Source: Hamiltosporidium tvaerminnensis
Lineage: Eukaryota > Microsporidia > Dubosqiidae
Direction: 5' to 3'
DNA: 64,000 bases
NCBI GenBank assembly: GCA_022605425.2
Contig: CM061248.1
Location: forward strand, 868,001 to 932,000
Positions 20,770 through 32,059 of the stretch are shown piece after piece. A program made the position numbers and the translations under genes. Each line of letters opens with the position of its first letter. The first letter of the stretch is position 1. Under the pieces are notes generated by a model. It was given only the letters and a program-made list of their open reading frames with translations, was not told where the DNA came from and searched no databases.

Positions 20770-22335
20770 TTATTTTTCATAATAAACTGGTTTGTTAATA
20801 AATTTTTCAAATAAAACTATAAAAATTACTATAAATATTGAAATAAAGGTAATTCCCAGTTTAAATATTCCATTAACAGCAAGAATTCCACTATTTAGTA
20901 AATAAAAAGACGGTCCAGAAAACAACATTACCAACGTATAAAATATAAGGAAAAAAGACAAAGGAAGTTCTTTACGTTGCATATCCTTATAATTACCTGT
21001 AACCAAGTCATATCCATTTTGAATATCTCCATCATAAAATCTTCCCAAAAAGTATCTTTTTATGGTAAAAATTAAATCAAATATTTTACCAACTTTTTTG
21101 TTATAAATAGCCCAGGATTTTAAAGAGGCTGTTCCTGCGTACTGATGAGATAAATAATTTCCATTTTCAAACCAAATTCTCTTAAAATCATTTTTAATTG
21201 CATTTTCTAAACTTTCATCCCATAATTTGTTTTCTTGATTTATTTTTTTCGAAATAATTTGTTGTATCTTATATTGGGCAACATTTGTTCGATCTAAACA
21301 GTCAATACAATTGGTTCGTATAATTCCCGACTGTTTTTTCCCAACTGAACTAAAATATCCACATTTTTCTACTTCTCTACTGATTATTTCTGTCAAATCT
21401 TCATTAAACAAACATCCTGCTTTAATAAAATCTGTCCAACAAAAATTACATTTTTTTTTTCTTAAAACTTTTGTAAATTCATCTCCTATTTTCTTTTCAT
21501 ATCCTTGTTTGTGAATAAGATTTAAATAATAAATATTTCCATAATATTCTGTAAATATTTGGTTTGATAATTTAAACACCTCCCAACTCCCTAAAACAGT
21601 ATATCTCGGTTTATATTTAATATCTACCACATGCTTCCATAATAAAGGAATGGATCCTCTTACTTGTGTAAATGAATAAACATTTTTATCTTTTATAAAT
21701 ATTTGTTCGGTTTCCACAAAATTAGAAGAAAATCCTTTTTTGTCACATCCACGACTAAAATACCGACTCCCTACTCTTTTCCAAGACCGCCTAGATATTA
21801 AAACAACGCTCAAATTGTTAAAATTAAAACTACCGAAATATCCTTGAATACACTTCAAAACAAACTCTTCACATCCTTCACCAACACCAATAAAATTATT
21901 CATTAAATTGTAATTAAATAAAAAGTTTTTACTTTCATTTCCATAATTATTTCCTACAAATAAATCATTTTCACAAAAAAATATTCCTGGTAAAGTAAAA
22001 AAGTTTTTTATCATTTTTATCTCAAATGAATCTGAAATATTTTCTTTAATATTTTTTAATTTAAAAATTAAAATACTTTTTATTTCATACACACATTTAC
22101 CGAAATACTCCCCTTTATTACTTACTTTGTCGATACATATGATATAAGATCCACCATTTAAATGTATTAAACCAAATATACCATATATTAGATAACAACC
22201 ATCATATTCGAATTCATTTGATTTTCCTTTTTTTATCGATTCATCTATACGTGAAATGGTTATTAAGTTATCTGTTACTGTATTTAAAAGTAAAATCTCA
22301 TTTTTATTTTCGTTTATAAATATTTTTGCTGTCAT
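20770..22335 (-). CDS. SAC1: Sac1-like phosphoinositide phosphatase
   Basis: Dephosphorylates phosphoinositides, chiefly PI4P, at ER/Golgi membranes. The 521-codon frame starts at the ATG at 22335. The SAC domain signature SRRSWKRVGSRYFSRGCD (residues 181-198) followed by FVETEQ is intact. The catalytic P-loop RTNCIDCLDRTN lies at 340-351, with nucleophile Cys343 and Arg349 of the CX5R motif. Two C-terminal membrane segments (about 457-480 and 490-512) with a short lumenal hairpin match the tail-anchored layout of yeast Sac1. It is about 100 residues shorter than yeast Sac1, as expected for a microsporidian. The frame is uninterrupted and codon use is AT-rich like the neighbourhood. It stands alone; the dead retrotransposon ends 130 bases beyond its stop. 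Confidence 0.96.
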   Translation of the reverse strand: MTAKIFINENKNEILLLNTVTDNLITISRIDESIKKGKSNEFEYDGCYLIYGIFGLIHLNGGSYIICIDKVSNKGEYFGKCVYEIKSILIFKLKNIKENISDSFEIKMIKNFFTLPGIFFCENDLFVGNNYGNESKNFLFNYNLMNNFIGVGEGCEEFVLKCIQGYFGSFNFNNLSVVLISRRSWKRVGSRYFSRGCDKKGFSSNFVETEQIFIKDKNVYSFTQVRGSIPLLWKHVVDIKYKPRYTVLGSWEVFKLSNQIFTEYYGNIYYLNLIHKQGYEKKIGDEFTKVLRKKKCNFCWTDFIKAGCLFNEDLTEIISREVEKCGYFSSVGKKQSGIIRTNCIDCLDRTNVAQYKIQQIISKKINQENKLWDESLENAIKNDFKRIWFENGNYLSHQYAGTASLKSWAIYNKKVGKIFDLIFTIKRYFLGRFYDGDIQNGYDLVTGNYKDMQRKELPLSFFLIFYTLVMLFSGPSFYLLNSGILAVNGIFKLGITFISIFIVIFIVLFEKFINKPVYYEK

Positions 22336-22345
22336 ATGGGTTAAA
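22336..22345 (-). promoter_or_regulatory. CCC motif at the SAC1 start
   Basis: The minus strand reads TTAACCCATATG into the start codon, so CCC lies two bases before the ATG. This fits the CCC-like motif known upstream of microsporidian starts and supports this start choice. Confidence 0.5.
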
Positions 22346-22379
22346 AAAAAATTATTTGTTTTATTTCTTAAAGGCCCTA

Positions 22380-22756
22380 TTAGAAATTATTTTAAGTTAT
22401 TTAACTGTTGATTATAGACCATAATTTTTGATTTATTAGAAATTATGATATTTTATTTTATTAACCACTGTTTATAGACTATAAGTTTTTTTGATTTTTT
22501 TATGAAGTATTAGAATAATTTATTTAATCTGTTTATAGAATATAAATCTTTTATTTTTCCGATACCACCCTTTATAGACTATAATTTTATTTCTCGTAAA
22601 GTCTTTATAACATACAATGATTTAATTTTAGTTCTTTTTAATTTTATTCCCTGTTTTTCTTTAATAACCAATTTTATATTTTGAATTGTACATTTATTTC
22701 TAAATTGTTATTTTATCTTATTTTATTAAAGGAATAAAAAAATTTTATATTTAAAA
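22380..22756. repeat. TTTATAGACTATAA repeats upstream of SAC1
   Basis: TTATAGAC/CTATAA-type blocks occur at about 22411, 22471, 22532 and 22571, spaced 60, 61 and 39 bases. The core is a near-palindrome around TATAGACTATA. They lie 40-240 bases upstream of the SAC1 start. They could be an old tandem repeat or a promoter array; I cannot tell which. Confidence 0.5.
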
Positions 22757-23475
22757 ATATCACATCATTTTAAAACAGTGCCATAAGTATTTTTGTTTTC
22801 ATGACTTCAACGCCGTTCTAGGTTTGACATAAATAATTGCTAATCCAACTTTATACATACTCCATACGATACCTATATCCCAATTACTTTTAGCTAAAAA
22901 CTATGTATAACTAAAAAATGTGTATAACCTAAAAAATGTGTATAATCTAAAAAATGGGGAGGTACTGCACCGGGGTTAATTAATATCTATATGTTTGTGA
23001 TCATAGTTGAAATCTAACCTGAGCTTATCCGGATTAAGCAATATTCTAACTACTCTACACTTACCGAACTTCATAAAGCTCTAGCTACGATATATCTCAA
23101 CGACTTACATGGGGTCGAACTAGACAGTACAATTTTACATCAACAGGTATAACCCGCTACTTAGTTTTTATGGCTTTTATTTTTATATCCCCCGGGCTCC
23201 AAGTCTTCTACCTCAGATAAGCGAGGCTAGGTTTCCAAGCTTTAAGATGGCAACTACCTACATGTGCAGCTGCAGTCTGCAATCTAGTTACATAAAAAAC
23301 TTCAAATAAATTTGTTGAAAAAGTTTCGCCATTCGTAGAAAAACTCTTCATATAAGCTCAAATAACAACCTAACGTGGTACAATCCACCCAAAAATTTAA
23401 ACAATTATTTTCATCCCGATTTCACATACTCAGTGCGATGCAGATAGTTTTTTATGTGGTTATCCTCTCTCCAGA
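22757..23475 (+). repeat. Family 1 interspersed repeat, copy C
   Basis: Both ends are recognisable (TCACATCATTTTAAAACAGTG and TTTTTTATGTGGTTATCCTC), with a more diverged middle. At 22900-22957 it carries an internal microrepeat, about four copies of AAAAAATGTGTATAACCT (18 bp), absent from other copies. Confidence 0.8.
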
Positions 23476-25529
23476 ATTTTTTAAATAATAAAATTTACAT
23501 GAAAACCTATAAAACGGGGTGCGTATGAGACTCTGGATATTTATTATTTTACTTATTAGAGTATCTTGGAATATTATCCATAATTTATAAAACTTAAAGT
23601 TAAAATATTAAATTGGTGTAGAGAAGGTATTATTTATATATCTTTAATAAATATAATAGTTTGTTTTAAAAATTTACAATTTTATGAATTTTTTTTACTA
23701 AAAATATTTTTAAAAAATGAAAATTCGAGAAATAAATTTCCGTATTTTATTGTTTGGAAATATAAATTTCATAAAGAATTACACTAACTTCAAAAAAACC
23801 ATAATTTGTCTTTAAATGTCATACTAAGTAATAATAATTATAAGGTAATATTAATCAAAATAAGGATAAATTATAAGAGAATTGAATCTTAATTTCTATA
23901 GAATTGAAGTTCTATATTATAGAGTATCCAAAGTGCTCTAAAATATAATTTAATATTCTATATTTTCTATTTTTTCATTTATTTTTTAAAGTTTTTTATA
24001 AATAATTTAATTGATCAGATTGGTAGTTCAATATTATAATATTTTTAATTTAAATCTTTTTTCTGGTATATAAGCGGTAAATTTTTTATTTTTAAACTAT
24101 AAATTGTTTATTTGAATATTTTCTATAAATAAAATCTTTTACATGTCGTTAAGTTTTTATATATTTCTAAGGTATTTTCAGTTTATATGCCTTTAATTTC
24201 TATTTGTATTATAAGACAGAAAATTTATATTGTTTTGAAATGAAATATATTCGGTTATAAAAATATAAATTCTTAACGGAAGGAAATCTTTAAACTACTT
24301 CTGGAATTATGTATCTCTTATATAGAATAAAATAAACTAGCATCATACAGCAAGCTCAAATAGGGGATTGTTTTACGATTTTTATCAGATATGCATCAAT
24401 CATATACAATATTACAATTAAAATACATTTTCGGAAGTCTTTGGGATAAATTGAATATGAAATATTCTTAAAGTTACAATGGAGCATATGTTTGCGTGGT
24501 TTAGAGAAGCTATAATTTGGAATTTAAATTTATTGTTAAAAACTTATTATTTTATGGACAGATGATTCTCTAGAGGTCTATATTTAGTCTATAGGCTATT
24601 TTATGAGATTAGATAGGGGATATCCAAATTAAGACCATCTGGTTGTAGCTTAGTTTGTAAAATACATGTGAAAATCATTGTTGATATTTTGGTGGGATTT
24701 AAACAAGATTGTATCTATAATCCAATCCCCTATAATCCCGAGTAGCAACAGATTAAAAGTAGGGACTGTAAATTTTCCAGTTGTTCATCCTAGACAGCGA
24801 ATGGTAAAAGAAGAATGAAATAAATATGTAAGACCATGAAACTATTCAATCAAATTTGTTGTGTACAATTATTATTGAGAATATAAATACATTTCACGGA
24901 AGATTGGTAGAATACATGAATTTTATCATACGATTTTTTAAGCAACTGGAAATTTCTAGTATGGAATCTTCACAAAGTTATTTATTTTTATTTTAAAATG
25001 TAAATTTATGAAAAATTAAAAAAAAAAAAACAAATTATCATGTTATTCTTAATAAATACAAAATCTGGAAACAATTTTAACAGAGTTTATCTAAAATATT
25101 TTTTTGAAACAATAGAATCGTTTTAATTTTTTTATGTTCAGTTCTACTCACTAACTATTGATTATGTAAGATAAGAAGAAATAGAAAGAAATATATCTCA
25201 ATTGAAGCACTTTTATTGATGTCTTTGGTCTTTAACTAGATAAAAATTTCGAGATGAGTCTTCGTAGTGTGAAGTAACTGAATTATACATAAAGAGATTT
25301 CCCATAACAGAATTTCTTATAATTAAATAAAAATTTAAAAAACATTGGTATTGATTTTTTAATGGTATTTTTAGATACGCTTACTCGAATAGAAAATTAT
25401 AAATTTATAAAGAAAATCCTAAAAAAAACTGAGGGAAGCTCTTTTAGATTTCATTCAATTTAACGTGTAATTTTTATTTTTCTTTTAAAATTATAGCTTA
25501 AAACTTCCTTATAACCATCGAATCAGTAG
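23476..25529. other. Intergenic tract with one repeat fragment
   Basis: AT-rich, with no gene. The only notable stretch is a family 3 repeat at 24620-24830, listed separately. Confidence 0.5.
24620..24830 (+). repeat. Family 3 repeat fragment, copy 1
   Basis: The block around TCTATAATCC, then GCAACAGATTAAAAG and GTTGTTCATCCT, with AATGGTAAAAGAAGAAT after it, matches the reverse complement of 32130-32210 over roughly 100 bases. No coding capacity is seen. Confidence 0.6.
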
Positions 25530-25787
25530 TTATTTTTTGTCATCTAAATCCAAATTTCTTTTTCTTTTTATAGAAGACAAAGCTCTATTAAAATATTCTA
25601 TTCCTATTTTTAAATCTTCAACGTCGAAATTGTCTTTAAGACACAACATAGCAGCTTCACGAACCACACCACATATTTCAGCACCACTAAGACCATATAA
25701 TTCTAAATCTTTGATATCAAAAGACTCTATCGGAACATCTTTGAGACATTTTTTAAAAATATCATAGCATTCTTCTTTATTTGGCAT
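25530..25787 (-). CDS. RIX7-like gene piece 3: D2 lid domain
   Basis: 85 codons. [18 protein letters not shown], then [20 protein letters not shown], is the AAA lid with the sensor-2 region (L-S-G-A-E-I). It ends with [12 protein letters not shown]. The apparent ATG is internal; it joins piece 2 after a one-base skip. Confidence 0.75.
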   Translation of the reverse strand: MPNKEECYDIFKKCLKDVPIESFDIKDLELYGLSGAEICGVVREAAMLCLKDNFDVEDLKIGIEYFNRALSSIKRKRNLDLDDKK

Positions 25788-26175
25788 GGGAACTTCTAAT
25801 TATTTTATCAAAACGACCAGGTCTAAGTAATGCACTATCAATACTGTTTATTCTATTGGTTGCACCAATAATATATACTTCGCCTCGATCTTCAAGTCCA
25901 TCCATCAGTGTCAAAATTTGATTGACTATTCGAGATGTAAATTCATTATTACCTCTTTTGAGACACAAAGAATCGATTTCGTCAAAAAATATTACACAGG
26001 GGGATTGCATTTTTGCAGAATAAAATAAATCGCGTATTTCCTTTTCACTATCTCCAACATATTTACTGATCAATTCTGGTCCTTTGACACTTATAAAATT
26101 ACAGTGACTTAAATTTGAAACTGCTTTTGCCAGCATAGTTTTTACCACATCCTGGCGGCCCGTATAAAAGCACAC
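25777..26175 (-). CDS. RIX7-like gene piece 2: D2 catalytic core
   Basis: It enters in frame at [20 protein letters not shown] and carries Walker B IFFDEID, sensor-1 GATNR and arginine-finger region RPGRFD intact. The apparent start upstream of this ([11 protein letters not shown]) is out-of-frame shadow. It ends after KIIR because of the second one-base insertion. Confidence 0.8.
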   Translation of the reverse strand: MCFYTGRQDVVKTMLAKAVSNLSHCNFISVKGPELISKYVGDSEKEIRDLFYSAKMQSPCVIFFDEIDSLCLKRGNNEFTSRIVNQILTLMDGLEDRGEVYIIGATNRINSIDSALLRPGRFDKIIRSSHAK

Positions 26176-27040
26176 CGCTTGGCCTATTTATACCCAACCG
26201 CTTAAATTTATGAGGGTATTGCGAGGGTAATATAATACTCATTTGCAATTCAGATTTTACTTCTTCTAAAGCCCCCACATCATCAAATGTGACAGCAGAA
26301 GTCTCCTTTCTCATTTCTTTCAAAGACAAATCTATAATCTCATAATTTAATTCTGTTTTTTCCGCAATACTTTTTGCTATCGATCTTCTAAATAAACGTT
26401 TTAAATCTCCCGGTACAAATCCAGGAGTTCGTTTGGCAATATCATTTAACAAAGAATTATTTAAATCTGGTTTTACTTCTTTAATTAAATCACATATAAT
26501 TTCTCTTCTTTCTTCTTCTGTGGGTATTCTCACCATAATTTCATAATCGAAAATATTTTTTAAATCTTCATTTTTTGTATGAGAAGTACAAATAACGATT
26601 CCGGTATTCATAAGTGAAATATTTTCACGTATTTTTTGTAAAATGGTCAATCTATTTTCCGTTACAAGATGTAAAGAATCAATAAAAATTAAAGAATTTG
26701 GACAAAAAGCTGCTTTCTTGAACATATCAGATACATCTTTAGAAGTTTCTATATTTAAATTGTAAATTGGTAAATTGTACTGTGAAGATATACTATTTAC
26801 CAAATAACTTTTACCAACACCAGAAGGTCCATAAAATAATAAAGATCGAGGTACATCAATATCCGATTTATTGGTCATTAAAGACGCTTTTAAAAATTCA
26901 TTTACTTGTGGTTTTAAATAGTGAAAAGATTTTAAATCACAAAAAAATGGATGTGAAGTGGGAATCGTTGTTTTCTTTAAATGTTCTGATAATATTTTGT
27001 TTCTTATCAATGTGTTATTGTCTTTCTTTGTATGCAACAT
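26099..27040 (-). CDS. RIX7-like gene piece 1: N-terminus, D1, start of D2
   Basis: 313 codons from the ATG at 27040. It ends at the D2 Walker A, where GPPGCGK is followed by out-of-frame residues to a stop. The N-terminus is short, with no sign of the long nucleolar extension of yeast Rix7. D1 keeps Walker A Lys but has Asp-Ser in Walker B, so D1 may bind but not hydrolyse ATP. Confidence 0.8.
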   Translation of the reverse strand: MLHTKKDNNTLIRNKILSEHLKKTTIPTSHPFFCDLKSFHYLKPQVNEFLKASLMTNKSDIDVPRSLLFYGPSGVGKSYLVNSISSQYNLPIYNLNIETSKDVSDMFKKAAFCPNSLIFIDSLHLVTENRLTILQKIRENISLMNTGIVICTSHTKNEDLKNIFDYEIMVRIPTEEERREIICDLIKEVKPDLNNSLLNDIAKRTPGFVPGDLKRLFRRSIAKSIAEKTELNYEIIDLSLKEMRKETSAVTFDDVGALEEVKSELQMSIILPSQYPHKFKRLGINRPSGVLLYGPPGCGKNYAGKSSFKFKSL

Positions 27041-30000
27041 ATAATTGAAGGGTAAAAGTTGGTTTTATTTCACTTTTTATTTATTTTTAAAAATTTTATG
27101 AATTCGAAAGATTTTTAGTTAAGAAATATATTTTTTGGTTTAAAATTTTTAATTTTTAAACTACAAAAAATCAATTAGTATCATGAAATATGAAAAACAA
27201 GAATATAAAAATGATTTTAACACGGAATTCAAATTTATCTTGCAATAAAATTATATTTTTTCTTAAATGGAGTAAAGAGCTGATTATTCTGTAGAAAATG
27301 AAATTTTATATTTCAATAGAATTTAAATAACTATGTATTAAACCTATTAAAGGATTAGAATAATGAATGAAAGATATAAAAATGTTTAACACAGAATTTA
27401 ATTGAATAATTTTTATCCGAAATAAAAAAATATTTAGTGTAAAATAACAAATATATGTCTAAGTTTTCATTATTCATATTCTATGTGAAATAAAGAGAAT
27501 GAAGTAGAAATTTTTAATAGTGTTTTCAACTATGGTATACAAAATAAATACAAATTTTCTGTGAAAAATAGTTCATATCGAATAAGAGAAAACAAAATCA
27601 TTATTTTTACAACAGAAAATTATTTTATAGTTAAGTTTATATCCTATTATCTTTAAAATTATTTCTTCAAAAATTTCCAACTTATTTAAACACCAGATTA
27701 AATAAAAATAAAAAACTTAAGAAATAAATTCTTTCAGCCAAATATCTATATAGAGAGTTATTTTTTTGACTTATTTTCATATTTATGGCTGAGAAACAAA
27801 ATTATTCTTTTAAAGTGTAGACTTTTTTCAAAAAGAAATTTATTCTGACAAATCTGAATTTATGAAACTTAAATATTTGAATGTTTTTCGTAATTATTAT
27901 TAAAATATGAATCACATTCAAAGAAGATTGTTTATAAAACTATCTGTCTAGATTTGATGGAAAATACTTAGATATTATGGAAGATATTGAAGGAATAACT
28001 AAACGAGTACTACCGATTGAACTTTTTACGGAAAATTCCAGTTTTTTTTATACATCGCCACGTAATATTGACAAAAAAACATTTCACTAGATCCTCATTT
28101 GAAATATGGTGAGTTTAAGCGCGTACAAAGATTTTAGTTATTTAAAAGGTGCGAATGTTGTCACATTACATGCGCTTGGACGTAATATAATTATTCGGAG
28201 AAAAACTGAAAATAATCCTAGAAAATAATTTTGGATGAATCTTTTTAATATGCAAATGATTAACCGGTACCCCCGGCTTTACATTCGATCTTCATCATCT
28301 GTAGATACTTCCAAGTCTTTATTTAGGATACCAAGGCAAAAATAATCGATAACAAATGTGGCAAACTTGCATGAAAATATTTTTATCAAAGCTGAGCTCC
28401 GTATCTTACAAAAGATATCGAGAAAAAAAAATTTAAACAGACTTATAAAACAGATATATGCCGATTGAACATTTCATTGATTACAGGAAGATTAAGACAT
28501 TTAGTAAATCAAATGCGAGCTAAACGATAATTACTCGCCGTTTTCTATAAATTCCAAAATATATATCTTAAAAATATGGACCAATTTGTTCTAGCAAATC
28601 GTGCTAAGATACAACCAGTCTTAGAACGGAGTAATTGACAAAGTACTGATGTAAGTATTAAGAAGTTGTTTAGGATGAATACCGTTCAATAGAAAAATGT
28701 AGACTTATGAATTTTATTTCAAGTTTATATGTAATAGAATGTCAAAAAACACATATCAAAACATTGAGGTGTCATTTGTGTAAAATAGGTAGATACTTAG
28801 CAAAAGGTATGTTATATAAACTTAACATTTGTAAACTGCCTTGATTAAATATACAGAAATATGTGACTCATATGAAATATCATTCTTTTTCGCGCTCTTG
28901 CTTAAATATGATCCCTGTAATTTAGAATCTTATGAGTAGATTTTGATAGCGATATTAAGACGAAAAAAAGCTGATTCTATTAAGAAAAGCATTTGGAAAT
29001 TTTTTTAGGAAATATATTGATAGCTTTTTAGACCAATGCAACGGAAGCCAGAAAATGATTTACTCAAATAGCACCAAGAAGTATCAATATGATGCATTTC
29101 CTCAACTCGAAAACAAAATGAATGATTAAAAGCTTATTCCGAGAAAAATTCCCTTTTCTTCCGTAGTAGTATATTCTATGATTTATTTGTAATTTAATCG
29201 CTTAATGATAGTTTTATTCTTTCATTGATTTCGCTTATTTACATTCATTCGAATTAGAAGCGACAAGAAACTATTTTAAAGGAAGAACTAGCTTCTATTA
29301 AGAAATCAGGATGTATGAAATTGATCGATGAATTATTTTCAGGATTTATTTGTAATTTTCTAGTTGTAATAAAATGAATAAAGGTGTTAGAAACAACGAT
29401 TCAATACTGCAAATATAATAAAATGTACATATAAGAGTTTTTAAATCTATATTTGAATACAATGATACATTCAAAAGCTTTTAATGCAAAAATTGTACTT
29501 CTGCATATTCAGCCACTTTGATTTTAATTCAAATCTATGATAGAAATGATGTACAATTAAAGAGAGTAATATAGACCGAATAGTAGAATATAATTTTATT
29601 ACGTGTGATAGCTATTATACTAGAAACCTACACAAAATTTAAAATAAATATTACAAAAGTACATTATTCATTGTGCAAAAATATAATATAATTAAAAACA
29701 CGAAGCCTAAAGATAAATAGATATGAATAGTGTAAAATATCAAATACGCTAAAAAAAATCTGATCTCTTTATTTCAAAACAAACTTTTAAAAAACATCTA
29801 AGAAACTTTATAAAATCAATTAATAGTTTCTTGCATATTTTAACCTATTATTTTTTTATTCTAAATACATGAAAATCTCTAATTACAATAGCATTGAGGC
29901 CTGTCTAAAATTTTGCGAAATAATAACAATTTTTAGATAGTTATTAATATAGATCAAAATATATTTTCATACATATTTTTTTAAAATATATTTGTTTAAA

Positions 30001-30379
30001 CATTCAATTGCTCCATTAATACATTCTCTTCGATCTTAAAAGTTTATTATATAAAAGTTTTAGCGAATATTTTAGGTTAAAAAAAAACTAGTGTCTGAAT
30101 GAATAATTTTATTTAAATTGTTATCAAAAAAGACCCAAATTAATACTGCAAAACAAAAATGGAATCAATTCATAATAAAAGTGCTTTAGAAAATATTTAT
30201 AACCAGTAGTTATTTATATAAAAATAAAAAAAAATAAGAAATGAAAGTACTGTAGTGGTTCTTTAAACAAATAGAATTTATAAATTGAATTTTTAATAGT
30301 GATTAAACAAGGAAAAACATTGGCTAAATGCAAGAAAAAATTACAATTTTTATACTCATTAATCCTTATAAAAATTTTT
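27041..30379. other. Intergenic tract, no gene seen
   Basis: 3.3 kb without a frame over 60 codons worth calling. ACCC at 27050-27053 (minus) lies near the RIX7-like start. The remainder is AT-rich with no repeats recognised elsewhere in the window. Confidence 0.55.
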
Positions 30380-30958
30380 TTATTTACCCAGATATCTCTT
30401 AAGTCTATCTTTGAATTGGCTCATCGTTTCCCATCTTTTTTTGTCTAACCATTTTTTCTTCTTCTTTGCCACATTTATAGTATCGGTATTTATTTTTACA
30501 TCCGCTTTGTCATTTTTTTCTATAGTTTCAGGTTGTAGAAAATCATTTGAAAATGTATCAGTTTGCAAATCAGTTGTTGGTTTTTTAAATATCTCTTTTC
30601 TACGCTTCTTATTGTTTCTAGGCTGGCTTTTGTTACTAGAAATCACGATTCGAGCCTTTTTCATTTCATTGATCATGTTATTAACAATATTTAGTACCTC
30701 AGGTACAGAATATTTATAGGTTATTTGCAGCATGAGCTCTTTAACTACATTTTGAGCCACTTTTTCACCAATCAATTTTGTTTCTTTTTCTTCTACGTCC
30801 ACACATGTAATTTGCTCAATAAAATCACTTGATATCAATTTATTTCGGATGACTGCCAAATCCGATTTGGTTTTATTTTCAGATAATGGTTTTTCAAGAG
30901 TATTAGTTGATTTAATTCTGCTTTCCCAAAGCATTATCATCTCTCTGACCTTGACCAT
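30380..30958 (-). CDS. Lysine-rich hypothetical protein
   Basis: A 192-codon intact frame from an ATG. The first ~110 residues are predicted helical (VVKELMLQITYKYSVPEVLN, IVNNMINEMKKARIV). The second half is charged and disordered, with basic clusters NNKKRRKEIFKK (about 116-127) and KKKKKWLDKKRW (about 165-176) that could be nuclear-localisation or RNA-binding segments. The end, FKDRLKRYLGK, is amphipathic. I do not recognise the family; a nuclear/nucleolar role is only a guess. It is isolated by over 1 kb on both sides. The uninterrupted frame and promoter palindrome support a real gene. Confidence 0.65.
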   Translation of the reverse strand: MVKVREMIMLWESRIKSTNTLEKPLSENKTKSDLAVIRNKLISSDFIEQITCVDVEEKETKLIGEKVAQNVVKELMLQITYKYSVPEVLNIVNNMINEMKKARIVISSNKSQPRNNKKRRKEIFKKPTTDLQTDTFSNDFLQPETIEKNDKADVKINTDTINVAKKKKKWLDKKRWETMSQFKDRLKRYLGK

Positions 30959-30959
30959 T

Positions 30960-30980
30960 TTTGTTTATAATATAAACAAA
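30960..30980. promoter_or_regulatory. Perfect 21-bp palindrome at the start of the lysine-rich gene
   Basis: Arms TTTGTTTATA and TATAAACAAA surround a single central base, one base upstream of the start codon on the minus strand. It would sit over the initiation region, so it may be an operator-like or core-promoter site; the T/A content makes chance possible. Confidence 0.45.
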
Positions 30981-32059
30981 ATAAATACATTTTTTACATT
31001 TTTTTGTTTATAAAATGTTTCGAGTTGTTTTTTTGTTTTATTAACAAATTCGCTAAAATTAATAAATTTAATATGCAAATTCTAAATTAAAGCAAATTTA
31101 AAATATGAATTTCAATAAACCTAACAATTTCTAACAATGAATAATCGATCTATTCGATAAAAATTAAAAGATATATTAAGTAAAAAATCATATAGGAACA
31201 GATTAATTAAAACTGCAATATTTATACATTGTATTTACTACATATTATCATATTCAAATTTCATGAGTAAAATAAGTAACCATGATTATATTAATCTATT
31301 GGGAATATTCAACCCAAATTTTTTTTTATAAATAAGTCAAATTTTTACCGTGAAAATATTACAATTAGAAGGACCATTGTATTTAATCAATCAAAGCATG
31401 CCCATATAAAGATCTATAAAGTAAATCTGAATAAATATCAGTTAGTGCAAAGAAGTTCTATTTATTTACTTGATCTGCCAAATTTTATAAAAAACAACCA
31501 AAAATTTTATATTTATTAACTATTAATTCGTTTTCGAAAGGCTAAAACCCTATGTTCTAGTCATTATTGCTGTTTTTTATAAACAAAAATCTTATTTTAT
31601 ATTCCTTTAATGTTTCTAATTTCCAATATACTTAACTAATTATAAAGTTTGTTGTTCGAAAAACGATTTCTTTTGTAATTCTATTTTGTACCAATGTGCA
31701 TTCAATAAAAATCATCGAAGGTAAAAAATAAAGACCTGGTGTGTTTCCATAAACTCATATTATCATTCCAGTTTTATATGACAAAGAAATATTTACAAAT
31801 TCGAATTTAAAGCAGGATTTTAAGAATATTAATTAATCTTTATGAAGTTTCAGATGTTTATAAAAGTTTAGGGAAAAATTAAATCTAACTTTCAAAAATA
31901 AAATCAAAACATATTCATTATTAAGAAAATTTATAAAAAAAAGCCCATTGGAAAGTATTTCCCCGTAAGTAAGCTTTGATATGTTAACTCTATGTCTGCA
32001 AACAACCTCTGCCAGGAGAATTCAGACTGTGGCAGCAAACTCGACAAAACCTACATTTT
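30981..32059. other. Intergenic tract, no gene seen
   Basis: AT-rich, with no coding frame or shared repeat recognised. Confidence 0.5.

Larger units (their letters stand above)
25530..27040 (-). pseudogene. Rix7/NVL-type double AAA ATPase, two one-base insertions
   Basis: Reads as one protein of about 500 residues over three frames. D1: Walker A GPSGVGKS (residues 71-78), Walker B LIFIDS (117-122) without the usual catalytic Glu. Then [15 protein letters not shown] and [15 protein letters not shown] lead into D2 with [39 protein letters not shown] and [20 protein letters not shown]. The VGAL linker, GPPGCGKT and [10 protein letters not shown] favour the Rix7/NVL subfamily (60S pre-ribosome remodelling in the nucleolus) over Cdc48 or Afg2. 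The first shift is an extra base in a five-T run (plus strand 26139-26143) right in the D2 Walker A; the second is one base at about 25791-25798, just after FDKIIR. Nothing else is damaged. CCC lies 9 bases before the ATG. Confidence 0.85.

Noticed and set aside
25537-25767. Plus-strand frame opposite the RIX7-like lid
   Set aside because: Antisense shadow of a conserved coding region.
26139-26143. Programmed +1 frameshifting in the RIX7-like gene
   Set aside because: The shift lies in the middle of a Walker A motif with no in-frame stop codon at the site, unlike known stop-associated shifts; error or mutation is simpler.
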